From: Chalara sp. BL73
Taxonomy: Eukaryota; Ascomycota; Leotiomycetes; Helotiales
Assembly (NCBI GenBank): GCA_918026815.1
Contig: CAKJVC010000151.1
Span: forward strand, 62,001-126,000
Direction of reading: 5' to 3'
DNA length: 64,000 nucleotides
The notes below the pieces were generated by a model. It searched no databases. It worked only from the letters and a program-made list of their open reading frames with translations, and was not told the origin of the DNA. How positions within the stretch are numbered: the stretch's first letter is position 1; the number at the start of each line of letters is the position of its first letter. The position numbers and the translations under genes are program-made. Shown piece after piece: positions 23,191-34,700 of the stretch.

Positions 23191-23782
23191 GATCGGGTGT
23201 TTCTCCGTAAAAGTAGTGTGTTTCGGGGAAACGCCATTGGAAATCGGCAATTTCTGACGATATCAAGGGTTCCCGTTGCGCTGCATCGCATGGCGTTGAC
23301 GTACGTGGGTTGTCAGGCAGGTCAAAAATGGTACGCCATTGCCTATTTTAGCCGTAGTGCATATAGCGCGTTTTCCCGCCGACCGGCTTGAAGTTACATA
23401 CTGTACTAATAAGAAGCTTTCTCATGGGGAAGAGCTGCAAGGCTCTCGGTGCGTCCCTCAGGGCCAGTTTTGGGCCATAACTCGTGGTACAATCCGGGAC
23501 CCAGGCCGCGCATTCTAAGTAGGCTGATTTGGGTAATGGACCCAACGAATCGTAGTTTAATGTAATAAGGTTAGCTCATGGCTCGGAAAAAAAGTTTAAG
23601 CTGCTAAGAAAACTTTAAGCGTAACATGTGATTTCTTTCCTAAAACTGACTATTTCCGCTCAAAGTTTGGAATTCTTTCTTACCAAAAACTCGACACGCT
23701 CATCCTTGCTTTTCTGGTTTTGATCTTTAAGTTCAACTTCCCCTCAAGGTCTCCCTGAAACCCTTCTGAGGTTTTTTTCACG
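23191..23782. other. Intergenic, promoter side of the F-box gene
   Basis: No gene seen. Ends in a pyrimidine-rich leader just before the F-box ATG. Confidence 0.45.
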
Positions 23783-25513
23783 ATGGAGCGCTGGAGGAGA
23801 TTGCCGGCTGAAATTCGCTCGATGATCCTCGAAATAGTAGCAGAGGATTACAGGTTCAAATCCGATCAGTACACCCTCGCCGGCTATGCCAGCGTCTGCC
23901 GGGAGTGGCAACCGGTCTTCGAACAAAGGAACTTTCAGCGACTTGTTCTCGACCAAGAGCGCATATCTGACCTTGAACAAGTTATGGGTACCAAAAACAG
24001 ACGAGATTACCTCGGGCACCTGTTCCTTCGTGTCAGGCTTAACGATTACGACTGCAAAGTCTGCAAATCAAAAGAGGACTACGGAACAATCAGAAAGTAA
24101 GTAAAACATTGCCTAGTCCTTGATTTGGTTTATTGTTGCACTATTCATTTGCTAGCACAATCCTGCTATCGCTGACTCTAATAGTAATAGCGATATTTTT
24201 AGCACAGCTGTCTGGAATTTGTTAGTTATTCTGTCGAAGTGGACCGAATTCGCCGGGAGTCGTCGCCAACAAGGGCTGACATTGGAACTTGGCGCCTGTT
24301 CCCCGAGCGACTCTAAGCATGTATTCAGGGACTTTCATCTCGAGCACAACTATCCGTACCAAGAAGAAAAGGACTTGGAGACACATTGGGAAGCGTACAA
24401 GCTACGGGCCGACAAACTTGGACCTGACAGCTTAAATGACCCATATCATTGGTGGGTTAACGGCCATCGGGGCGATATAAGCTTGGAATCAAAACAGAGA
24501 ATAATGGGAACATTGACTATCAACCCTAACCTTCCTGAACTCTCCGCGTTCTTCCAGGAGTTCCCAAAGGTCGAGATTGTAACGGGTCTGCTTATCCGTC
24601 GACAGTTCTATCGGAAAATCGCGGCCAATTCTCTCGGCAAGCTCCTCCGTGAGACCTTTATATGCCTTCGGTGGCTCCGTCACGAAGCATGGCATGATGT
24701 TAATCCACGGCAGCAGTCATGCTTTGAGAAAAGTACGTTGAAGTCGCATTCCTTACCAGATATCATTGTAAAAAGATAAATACATGTCGGTAGCACTTCC
24801 ACTAACTTACTATTGCAGACTACAAGAGTCTAATTTCATGGAACCTACCGAGTACTCTCCGGGAACTATACATATTCGAGGACTTCAACAAACTTCTTCA
24901 CCCGGAACGATCCACCAAGCGTGCAAATCCTTCTTTGGGCAGAGCTCTCTCAAAGTCTAGCCGTTTCCTCGAGAATTTGTCTGCGGCCTTCCTTGTGGAT
25001 GCTGAAGATTTCTTCGCAAACTTTTGGCCGACCAACGAACAAAATTCGAACGTAATTCCATGGGAGAATCTTCGAAAGCTGGCTCTAACATCACGTTTGC
25101 TGCATCCAGAAATAGGGCGCGGAAGGATCAACAAGTTGCTAATAGCTGCAGGCCGGGCGGCTGCTTTTATGCCTAAACTTGAGGTTATGGAGATATGGAA
25201 TGGTGGCGAAGGGCACGCTTGTCTTTTCCGATACAGCAACGGCGCTGGAGAACCTAAGATTACTTGGGCATGCAATTGGGGCAGTAACGTGCAGTTGGAT
25301 TATAACGTGGTCTACTGTTGGGTAAATTTGCCGAGGCATAGGCAACATCCTCATGGCAATTTTACAACTGTGGTTAATCGGTTACGAAGGGGGCGTAAGC
25401 AGGTGAAGACTTATGCCACTACGATTCGTTATCTGAAACTGCGCAGTAGCGTCTTGGATCTCATTTCTGATTATCAGCTATTCTGGGAGGAATATAATCA
25501 CTCAAAAGGTTAG
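23783..25513 (+). CDS. F-box protein with DUF6546-like C-terminal part
   Basis: Exons 23783-24096, 24185-24732 and 24819-25513 (introns 88 and 86 bp) give 518 aa. The N-terminus is an F-box (WRRLPAEIRSMILEIVAED, then YASVCREWQPVFEQ), which would bind Skp1 in an SCF ubiquitin ligase. The rest matches the fungal family that follows such F-boxes: LHFLRV-like LGHLFLRVRL, NNSDIFSTAVWNLLVILSKW, LISWNLPSTLRELYIFEDFN, MPKLEVMEIWNGGEGHACLFRY. For exon 2 I chose the acceptor at 24184 (CTCTAATAG) over the more downstream TTTTTAG because it restores the family's NNxxIFxxAVW stretch. The substrate is unknown. Confidence 0.85.
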
Positions 25514-27175
25514 TGTAAGTGTTGGACTTCTGGTTGGTGCTCAGATAAAAGCACTTACGTTCCTTCTTACACCCAAATTACATACAACTTTCTACTGTAT
25601 GGCTTGCCACCCATTGCCACCCATAGCGTCGGATAGCTGCCTCACCGATCGTCGGGTATGGGCTCTTGCCACAATCATCTGTAGAGTCATTTTATTAGTA
25701 TATATTGTGAGGTTTTCTCCTTGTGAGATATTCAATCAAGTCTCATTCACTCCATTGAATTCGCACCTGCAAACACTCAAACAGTAAGAATCCAGAGCCG
25801 AATACGTTGGTTATATTCCGCGGACTGCTTAGCTACTGGTTAGGATGGTCACGTGCTATACTAGCCGCCACTGTGATTTCTGATCACACTTCTGTACGCA
25901 ATCAGCTTATGTAAAGATGCGTTCAGGTCCAATATTTATGCCTGGACGCATTGAGAATGGAAACCCTTCGTCCTTTTTTACCTTTTCCACTCACAAAATA
26001 ACCCCCCCGAGTCACGTGGGACTGGACTAGAGGGGGACCCAAATCGGGCTCTGTAAGGACCCTTGATAAGTGTGGCAGGGGAGCAAGAACGGATACCGTC
26101 ACAACATCCCGATAGGCTCCAAGAGGTGGCTGTGTTGCAGGCAACGGGACTTGCAGAATTTCTATATATGGATAATATGGAAACTATAGCTGATTCGCGA
26201 GGAGACTAAAAGAGGATGATCAAAGAATGGCTATGGTAAGTCCCTCCATGGAATACCTTGCCTGACTGCCACGTATACGATCTATGCATTTTACAATACG
26301 ATACGTGTAAACAAGGCGGTTGGCACGGCCAAATTGTTGTCTTGCTATTTGATGAGGCGAGCCGCAAACCAATTGGAGCTGGGGTTGCCCTGCTAATGCC
26401 CCACTAATGCACTGCGACTGCCCCGCAACTGCCCTAGAATTGCCCTGGAATTGCCCTGCAGATGCCTCATGAGCCCTTTGAGACGGCTGCTTGTCGTTCA
26501 CCTTTGCGAACCATTATTTGAGCTATAAGCACCCGTTTTCTCTCGAAGGTTGTGACTCCAAATTCTTCGGAGTGCCTACTTTCTTCGCATTTTCAGCCTT
26601 ACTGTCAAAAATTTGCGGTTCAGCTCGGCTAGTTGACGACATACTTCAGCAACCACACCTGCAATCACATTCACGACGAGGCAGACATCGGCAAAGGGAC
26701 AGAAAATCAACATTGAAAACGTGGAAAGCGTAGATATGCATTCACCCTGCTGGTAAGTGAAAATATTTCATTCTGAAACGCCAGCCAGCCAGCCATGCTC
26801 AGTGAGACAATTCAAAAGGTAATCGATGGGAAACAGGTATGGACCTGCGGGCGGCGGGGGGTCTTCCTGGGTTGTATAGGGGGTCGTTTGACGGTCTCGC
26901 TGCTAGGAAATGTATTTGCCACTTTCTTATCAATATAATTGAATTCTCCGACGACAACTTCCACGTTCGAGAGAAATATTGGCGTCTTTAAAATATAGAT
27001 AGGACCTTCGTGAGATGTGACCATGACTTAACACCTGTATGGACGAAGGTTTTCGACACCTTTGGCATGGCTAGAATTATTATTGCAACTTTGCTTTGTA
27101 CGCTCCGATACTGATTCTTGTGCTTCCAGCAGCGCCAGCTCTCCTTCCAATCACAGCGAAATTCATGATTATATC
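25514..27175. other. Intergenic, with a short-period repeat
   Basis: No supported gene. At 26380-26475 the word AATTGCCCTG recurs about every 11-12 bp with variants (TGCCCTGCTAATGCCCC, ACTGCCCTAGAATTGCCC). An open frame on the minus strand crosses it and reads as a Gln/Ala/Gly-rich peptide, probably a by-product of the repeat. Confidence 0.45.
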
Positions 27176-27897
27176 ATGGCACCGCACTACCAGGATAACC
27201 ATTTTGGCCCCGCTCTACTACGAGAAAGCGAATCCGGGGCCAACAGTACATTCGCTGTAGCGATAGGAGATGCAGCTTATAGTAAGAGTCTGCCCGTCGG
27301 GGGGCTGGCTGAAGCCAATGAGGGGGGCTCAGGTTTGCATGAATTATGTAGGGAGAAGTCGCATTCCTCTAACCCATCCTAACTGTGACAGGTACCACCT
27401 TCGATCAGATGTCTGTATCCTTTGATAGTTGCCCCGATTTCACGTTAATCGATAACCCTGGCTTCGAAGACAACCTTGAGTCTGATGCTGTAACAAGACG
27501 GCATGACAGTTGGGTACCGTTCAATAGCACAGCCGGCAATTTCAGAGAACACTTCTACTGTGCTATGAGCTGCGACTTGGCCTTCAACCGAAATAATGCA
27601 GAGGTCGCCCGACACGACCGACTGAGGCAGCACCTCAACCATTCGGACAAAGATAATATGAGTTCGGTATCCAGCAACGATCAGGAGAGCCTCTTTGATC
27701 GTTCTCCATCAGAGACCGACACAGCGTCTACAGTCGGCAGTAGCGCAGTTCAACGAGAGCTGACTTATACTAACATCGAGCATATGCTTGCAGTGTTGAA
27801 GGCGGAGCGAGGGAAGTGTCTGGGAGAGATTCGAGAGTTCGATGCGGCTTTGGAGATCATAGATCAATTGACGACGAATAGGAATTGTTCCATATAG
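27176..27897 (+). CDS. Zinc-finger-like protein, short
   Basis: Two exons. The acceptor is at 27391 (GTGACAG, after CTAAC). The donor is either 27333 (59-bp intron, 220 aa) or 27348 (44-bp intron, 225 aa); both keep frame. A possible C2H2-like finger, HFYCAMSC...RHDRLRQHLNHS, lies mid-protein. It is followed by a serine-rich segment and a C-terminal coiled-coil helix (IEHMLAVLKAERGKCLGEIREFDAALEIIDQL). The neighbouring gene 273 bp downstream has the same order, finger then helix. DNA or RNA binding is possible but not shown. Confidence 0.6.
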
Positions 27898-28170
27898 GAG
27901 CTTTGGTTCAAGATGGTCTGTGCGAACGACATTTCTCTTCCATGAAGCAGTTTCGTTAACTTTCCTCAGGTACGCGGACTTTGATGGAAATCACATACGA
28001 GATTATTGCTCCTTTGAGATATGGATTGAGGAGGGAAGATGCTAGGCTCATCAGAGGAAATAGTTCTTACGAAAGTCACTAACTCAAGGACATGTAGCTT
28101 TGGCGTGTGTCTGGCTGGCTTGGCTATTATCTAGCCTACTGTTGATTAGGGTAGTATTGTTGATTGCTAA

Positions 28171-29834
28171 ATGATATTTCTTAGGAGCGAGCCCCACCCG
28201 ACTTACCCAGCGACCACAGTACAAACTGTATATGACACCAGCTGCCGCGACGATTTCGAGAGCCCTTTTCTAGAAGCTGGAGTTAGCGTGGGCACCGCAC
28301 GCAAGAACAAGCGCAAGGAGCTCGACTCACCTGAGACAGCCCGACTTGCGTTTTCAAGTCCTCCTGAACATATGGGCTCGAATCTTCCAGCAGACTACGC
28401 GAAGTATTTGGGCCTTGCTTCTTCTTTCAAAAATTAAACTAACCAAGCGGCTAGCGCGTTTCACACGGCCGTAATGACGTCGATACCACAAGATGCATCT
28501 GTAGTTATGATCAACAATTACGGCCAAAATCCTCGGTAAGCATTTCTTTTCAGAAAATTTGGGGAGCCGGAAGGTAGACTCTACAGAGGAGACATGTTCC
28601 TGGTAGAGCAGTCTGCAAAAGCTTGTTTTGTTGAAATGAAGACCAAGTGGACTACACTGTGGTGCATATTCGGACTGCCCATAATTTATTATAGTTATAG
28701 TGATTCTAGTTTCTTTATTTTCTCATATATATGCTAACGGCAGTAGTTTACTCGGAGGCAAGGCAAAAGAGCCAAAAATATGCTGGGAGTGCCCCGAGCC
28801 CAAGACTATGAAGGACACACCAGCACTGAAGAGACATTGCTCCGAAGTGCACAAACAGGATATAAATGGCAACCCAATTTCCATTGAGCTATTTCCTTGC
28901 CCTATTACGACATGCCGTAAACACACGGAACCTTTCAAACGACGGGAGAAGCGTGCCCATCACATCCGCAGTTTCCACGCAGAGATAATCCAAATTCAGG
29001 AGGCAAATAGTGTGGTTTCACTTGAAAAAGGAGCCGCTGCGTTAACAACTAACAATACAGCAGAAGCAGATAATGATTTTGAAGGAAACCACGGGGAAGC
29101 AAAAGTGAGCGCAAGAGCCTGCCACGATTACGCCAAAAATTCCGCCGAATTTGGTGTCAGGTGTGCCGCTGTGTACGGAGAGTTTGCGTTCCCGTCTATA
29201 GAAGCGCGGCTAGCGCCCCTCGTTAAGGCTTACAAAACCGCACTGTGTACTGTGCGTAGCCAAGCTCTTAGCTAAGGAAGATAGCTCACGCTAACGATTT
29301 CAGAATCCATATATACCGGTAGATACCAATTATCAGCCTAGCTATAGGCTGGAGAAGCCAAACGTGGACACAACCAACTCTTTTCTGGATGCGGCGTCGA
29401 TGTATACTTTTTTAGACTCGCTCCTAGAAGTTGATATCAATCGAACGACTGGAGATGCGGCAGACATTCTGATAGCTCAGATGGCGAATGAAGGTGGCTT
29501 GGATTCGAATGGCATCATTGACCCTGCATTGATACAAAGCCTCCCGTCCGGAGAGAAACCTCTGAACCAATCTTCTCCATCGCCTCTTCCTGGGTTATCT
29601 TCAGACTTTTTCCGGCAGATCGCCACTGGGGGGTGGCCAGTGACCGTAGACAAAACGGTTACAGTTCAATATGACACCCTTGATGAGGCTAAGCAAGCGC
29701 TCCTGGATGCCCGTGAGAAGACGCTTCAAAAGCTGCAATTCATTACCCAGCAGATCGAGAACCTCGAAGAAAGAAAACGGGGAAGAAATGAGGCAGCTGG
29801 AGGTCTTGAGGGTGTAGGGGGTAGTTTCTTTTAG
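28171..29834 (+). CDS. C2H2-type zinc-finger-like protein with C-terminal coiled coil
   Basis: Exons 28171-28403, 28455-28535, 28744-29251 and 29304-29834 keep phase and give 450 aa. Introns are 51, 208 and 52 bp; the 208-bp intron is unusually long for this window. Two metal-binding-like units are visible: ICWECPEP...ALKRHCSEVH and FPCPITTC...FKRREKRAHHIRSFH. The C-terminal region ends with a coiled-coil helix (LDEAKQALLDAREKTLQKLQ). It looks like a regulator, but no target is visible. It may be a diverged tandem relative of the gene before it. Confidence 0.7.
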
Positions 29835-30230
29835 GGGACCTTTCGCCTCTGTGGGTCGTGTTTTCCGTATTACCCTCTTTCTAAGCTTGCAGAATCGGGC
29901 ACTCTTGGTGCTCGGGTTGTTTTGTGCTAAAGCTAACTTGACATTGCTTTAGAAATTGGTCGTTTTGAAAATATCCAGGATGATCACGCGGTCATAGTCC
30001 CACTGATTTGCGAGGCGTTTTCAAACGGCAGGGAGGGGATTAAGACCTAATCTTAGGTTGCACGTACAATCGATGTACATCATGTTAATCTTTTGAGGCG
30101 TCGCAGCCATTGAATGGGATAGAAGGTATTAGGCCACTTCTAGCTTTGAGGTTATGAGTACTACTAGCATTATGAATACTACTGGTTGCAACAAAATTTA
30201 GAATCCATCGAATCAAACTCAATCGTCTTT
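29835..30230. other. Intergenic, no gene recognised
   Basis: 3' flank of the zinc-finger gene; nothing else seen. Confidence 0.45.
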
Positions 30231-30425
30231 TGTGACGGAGCAAACCAGAGCTGTAGAATAGTCAATCAGGTGAGCGAAGTGATATAATACTATTGTAGAA
30301 TACACGCTTGTAGAACACAAAAGGAAGGGAACGCTCAGGTCCCGTACAGCTAGCACGCGCGCCAAGCGCTCCTAGCTACATATGGAATGCCAAGCGAGCC
30401 TCGGCTGCTCGCATTCCCCGTGACA
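30231..30425 (+). mobile_element. Solo LTR, TGTGACGGAGC type, 195 bp
   Basis: Starts TGTGACGGAGCAAACC and ends TTCCCCGTGACA. It is flanked by perfect 5-bp duplications TCTTT at 30226-30230 and 30426-30430. No other copy was noticed in this window. Confidence 0.82.
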
Positions 30426-31290
30426 TCTTTTCAACGGTCAAGCACATGATCCCAGGGGTACAGTTCTTGGGCTGCTCGACATGGCCTGTGCTCAGATTCC
30501 TTTTGGGTGAAATAGAACGAAACCGACTTTGCAAGCGACTGTAGTGGTGGTACAGTACCCTTGGAGTAAACCAGGCGAAGGTGCAAAGCCGCAGGGGTCT
30601 GGAAATAGACCTCGCCTAAAATAATTCACTAAAAAACTAGCGACACTCATTTCGCCTTTTACTATAGTTCACAGGTGGGACCAAAACGGACTTTGCAAGT
30701 GGTGGGGGCCACTAAGGTTCCAGAAATGTAACTCTTTGGGATCCTCACATGGTCTTATGTCAAACCAAATACTTTATCTCTCACCTGTTCTGCGGAATTC
30801 ACGCGCCACGGATATCTACGCATAAACCACTTTGTGCAGTGTGCTATTGGCGCCCGCGTCTTCGCGTGTAAATTTCGGCAAGGGTTGTCCTGGCCCTGCT
30901 CTACACATGGAACCGGCCGATAAGCCTTAACGGGATATCCATCGCCATATTGCATCAACGTGGCATGGACCCTGAAAACAAAATGTTGTAATAGAGCGGC
31001 CACACTAACCTTGACTTGTCGTCGACATGACCTGATCAAACCATTCTCGCTTCTTATCCCTTTCCAGCCTGTACTTGGCTAAGGAAACCATCTTCTTGAC
31101 AAACGCAGTGATTGTCTGCTTTCGACCTGGGCGGCGGGGTTTAGGGGCTTGCCCCTTTATAAACTTATTAAAAACGCTTTATTTTCGAGCGCAGCGAGGC
31201 TCGAGGATTTGGGGGCTAGCCCCCATATAAAGCAAGCCTTTCAGTCTAGCACAGGTTTACACAACCGGCGGTTCCTAGTTAAGTGCAATA
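30426..31290. other. Intergenic with relic-like sequence
   Basis: Two related blocks around 30510 and 30690 share CGGACTTTGCAAG-like words. A minus-strand frame at 30755-31039 (94 codons, cysteine-containing) has no domain I know. Hairpin-rich DNA lies at 31139-31233. Confidence 0.4.
31139..31233. repeat. Hairpin-rich block with GGGG...CCCC palindromes
   Basis: TTTAGGGGCTTGCCCCTTTA (about 31140) and TTTGGGGGCTAGCCCCCATA (about 31210) are each short hairpins with similar flanks. Between them CGAGCGCAGCGAGGCTCG forms another. Looks like the end of a repeated element; the element type is not clear. Confidence 0.5.
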
Positions 31291-31465
31291 TGTCACGATC
31301 ATAGATCACGTGCCTAGCCAGACTTGGCATATCATGTGACAATCCATCATTTCTATCATGGTCGCGTACAACAACAATTACATCTTTCCTCCTTAGTTTA
31401 GCATTCTCATAATAGAATCACCTTATTAGCCGCCTTCACGGGATATAGGATTTGGCTTTGTGACA
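31291..31465 (+). mobile_element. Solo LTR, TGTCACG family, 175 bp
   Basis: Starts TGTCACGATCATAGATCACG and ends GGCTTTGTGACA. Flanks CAATA (31286-31290) and CAATG (31466-31470) match in 4 of 5 bases, the mismatch being a G-A transition. Related to the copies at 22928 and 36177. Confidence 0.75.
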
Positions 31466-31786
31466 CAATGTACAATTTTACAAGCTCCGTGTCGGGAAAA
31501 ATAAAGTGGCATGCCTTGGCTATGGTGTGTTAAGGATGCCAAGGCCCTAATGGTCAACTTTTCAATCGTACCCGGATCAACTCCTTTTAGATACGGCGTA
31601 CAATATCGCGGTACGGTCGAGTCTTTGACCTTGCTTTGCTTATACGCTTATTAACTTTAATAGCTGAATGAGGCATTCTCAGCCAACTGGCGAGCTACCG
31701 CGTCCCTGTCCCTCCCACTTTGCTACTTTCAAGCCTGACTCAACCAAATTCCTTTTGTTTGCTTTCGTCAATCTCGTCAAGCAACA

Positions 31787-34700
31787 ATGCGTCTTCTACT
31801 ACAAGGCGGGACTGGCGAATTTAGCTTTAGAGAATTTCGCGACGATGAGATCCCTCCCTATGCAATACTTTCACACACATGGCTCGCAGCTCAAGAGGGA
31901 GAGGAGCCCACTTATGACGACCTCATAAATGGCACTGGTAAGAAAAAGCTTGGCTACGAGAAGATCCAGTTCTGCGGAGAACAAGCGAGACGGGACGGCC
32001 TACAATACTTCTGGGTGGACACCTGTTGCATCAATAAAGCAAATTACGCTGAGCTCCAGTATGCTCTCAACTCTATGTTCTGTTGGTACCGCAGTGCAAC
32101 TCGATGCTACGTTTATTTGTCGGATGTTTCTAGCTTTTCAATAAGCACTGATGCTAAGTTCAATCTACAGTCATGGGATTCGGAATTTTGGAAAAGCAGA
32201 TGGTTCACTAGGGGATGGACGCTTCAAGAACTTCTTGCCCCTCGTTCCGTCGAATTTTTCTCCCGTGAACGCGAACGACTAGGTGACAAAAACTCGCTAA
32301 GGCAACAAATTCAAGAAATAACAAGTATTCCTACAGCAGCGCTTCGAGGGGCTTCTTTATTTCAGTTCAGTGTGGATGAACGATTTTCATGGATGGAACG
32401 CCGCCAGACAACTCTTGAGGTAGATAAAGTGTACTCATTGCTAGGCATTCTTGACGTAAAAATACCCCTTTTCAAAGACATAGAAGCAACGACTGCTTTT
32501 GGACGGCTCCGGGAGGCCATCGACAAGCGGGAAAAATGCATCAAAGAATTACGCCTCACCGATCCTCGTTATGATAAAAAGCGTATTGAGGACACTAAAG
32601 GTGGTTTACTAGAGGATTCGTACCACTGGATCCTTGAAAGCCCTGAGTTCAAACAATGGCGCAGCGCTCAACAGAGCCCACTTTTATGGATTAAGGGCGA
32701 TCCCGGCAAAGGCAAAACGATGCTGCTTTGCGGCATTATTAACGAGCTGGACAAACTAACAGTTGAAACTGCTTTTTTTTTGTCTTACTTTTTTTGCCAG
32801 GCTAACGATTCGCGAATTAATAGCGCTACTGCTGTGCTGCGAGGCCTTATATATATGCTTGTGAATCAGCAGCCATCGCTTGTGTCGTATATCCAGGAAA
32901 AGTACGATTACTCAGGCAAAATGCTATTTGAAGATACGAATGCTTGGGTTGCTCTGTCTGAAATTTTCACCGACATGCTGCAAGATCCAAGTTTGTACAG
33001 CACTTATTTAATTGTCGATGGGCTGGACGAATGCGTAACAGACTTGCCGAAATTGCTAGACTTTATTGTGCAAATATCGTCTGTATCACTTCGTGTTAAA
33101 TGGATTGTTTCCAGCCGCAACTGGCCGGACATCGAGGAACGGCTGGTGAACGTCGGTCAAAATCTCAGTCTTGAGTTAAACGCAGAGTCAGTTTCAGCGG
33201 TTGTTGATATATTTATCCGACATAAAGTGCTTAAGCTGGCACAGCGGAAAAAGTATAACAACAAGGTTCGAGATGCGGTGCTCGACCATTTATCCTTAAA
33301 TGCAAACGGCACTTTCCTCTGGGCAGCTTTAGTTTGTCAAGATCTTGAGAAAATCCCTAAATTAGCTATTCTTGCAAAGCTAAACGATTTTCCACCGGGA
33401 CTTGATGCTCTTTACCAGCGAATGATAAAGCAAATACGCAATTCGGACTATACTGATCTCTGCAATCGAATACTAGCCTCGATCGCAATCGTGTACCGAC
33501 CTGTCACTTTAACCGAGCTAACATCACTTATCGATGTGCTCGAAGACATGTCTGACGATGTAGAGTCATTGCAGGAAATTATTAGCTTTTGCGGTTCGTT
33601 TCTAACTGTTCGGAAAAATACGATTTATTTTGTACATCAGTCCGCAAAAGACTACCTTCTTTCAAAGGCGTTTAATGATGTTTTTCCTTCTGGAAAGGAA
33701 AAGATCCACTATGACATCTTCTTAGGATCACTTGCGGTTATGTCCAGGACTTTGCGACAAGATGTCTACAGCCTAAACGCTCCCGGATTCACTATCGACC
33801 AGTTGAAACAGCCTAATCCAGATCCACTAGCTGCAGCACGGTACTCTTGTCTCTATTGGGTTGACCATCTCCTTAACTGTGATACTATGGAGAAAACCAG
33901 CAGTGACATCAAGGACGGTGGCTCGGTCAATAAATTTTTATGCCAGAGCTATCTTTACTGGCTCGAGGCACTTAGCTTAATAAGAGGCCTGTCAAGTGGT
34001 ATAGTTATGATTAAGAATCTCGAAAATAAACTTAGCGTAAAATTCTTCACGTTATCTTATAATTTTATTAAAATATCCTAGCTAATCAAGGTCCAGGCTG
34101 ATAAAAGTTCTGACCTATATGCGTTTGTACATGACGCAAAGCGATTCGCCTTACATAATCGATTAATGATTGATCACACACCTCTCCAACTATACTGTTC
34201 AGGCCTTGTCTTTGTCCCGGAAAAGAGCATTATTCGGAAACGATTCGAGAAGTGTATCCCGGCTTGGATCCAAACAAAACCGAAAGTGCAAGCAGACTGG
34301 AGTGCAGTGCTACAAACGCTCGAGGGCCATTCGAGCTCGGTCAACTCTGCAGCCTTCTCGCCTGATGGCAAGCAGATCGTCTCTGGGTCGAATGATAATA
34401 CAGTACAACTCTGGGACGCCGTCACAGGCGTAACGCAACAAACGCTCGAGGGCCATTGGAACTGGGTCAATTCTGTAGCTTTCTCGCCCGATAGTAAACA
34501 GATCGTTTCTGGGTCGTGCGATCAAACAGTACGGCTCTGGGATGTCGCCACAGGTGCGGCACTACAAATGCTCGAGGGCCATTCGGACTGGGTTAATTCT
34601 GTAGCTTTTTCGCCCGACAGTAAGCAGATCGTGTCTGGGTCTAGAGATCAAACAGTGCGGCTCTGGGACGTCGCTACAGGCGCAGCACTACAAACATTTA

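Noticed and set aside
23191..23560. Protein-like frames between the solo LTR and the F-box gene
   Set aside because: No domain, no start context and no intron structure; treated as intergenic.
26380..26475. CRISPR-like or satellite array
   Set aside because: Only about eight imperfect copies of an 11-12 bp word, no spacers, and the genome is eukaryotic.
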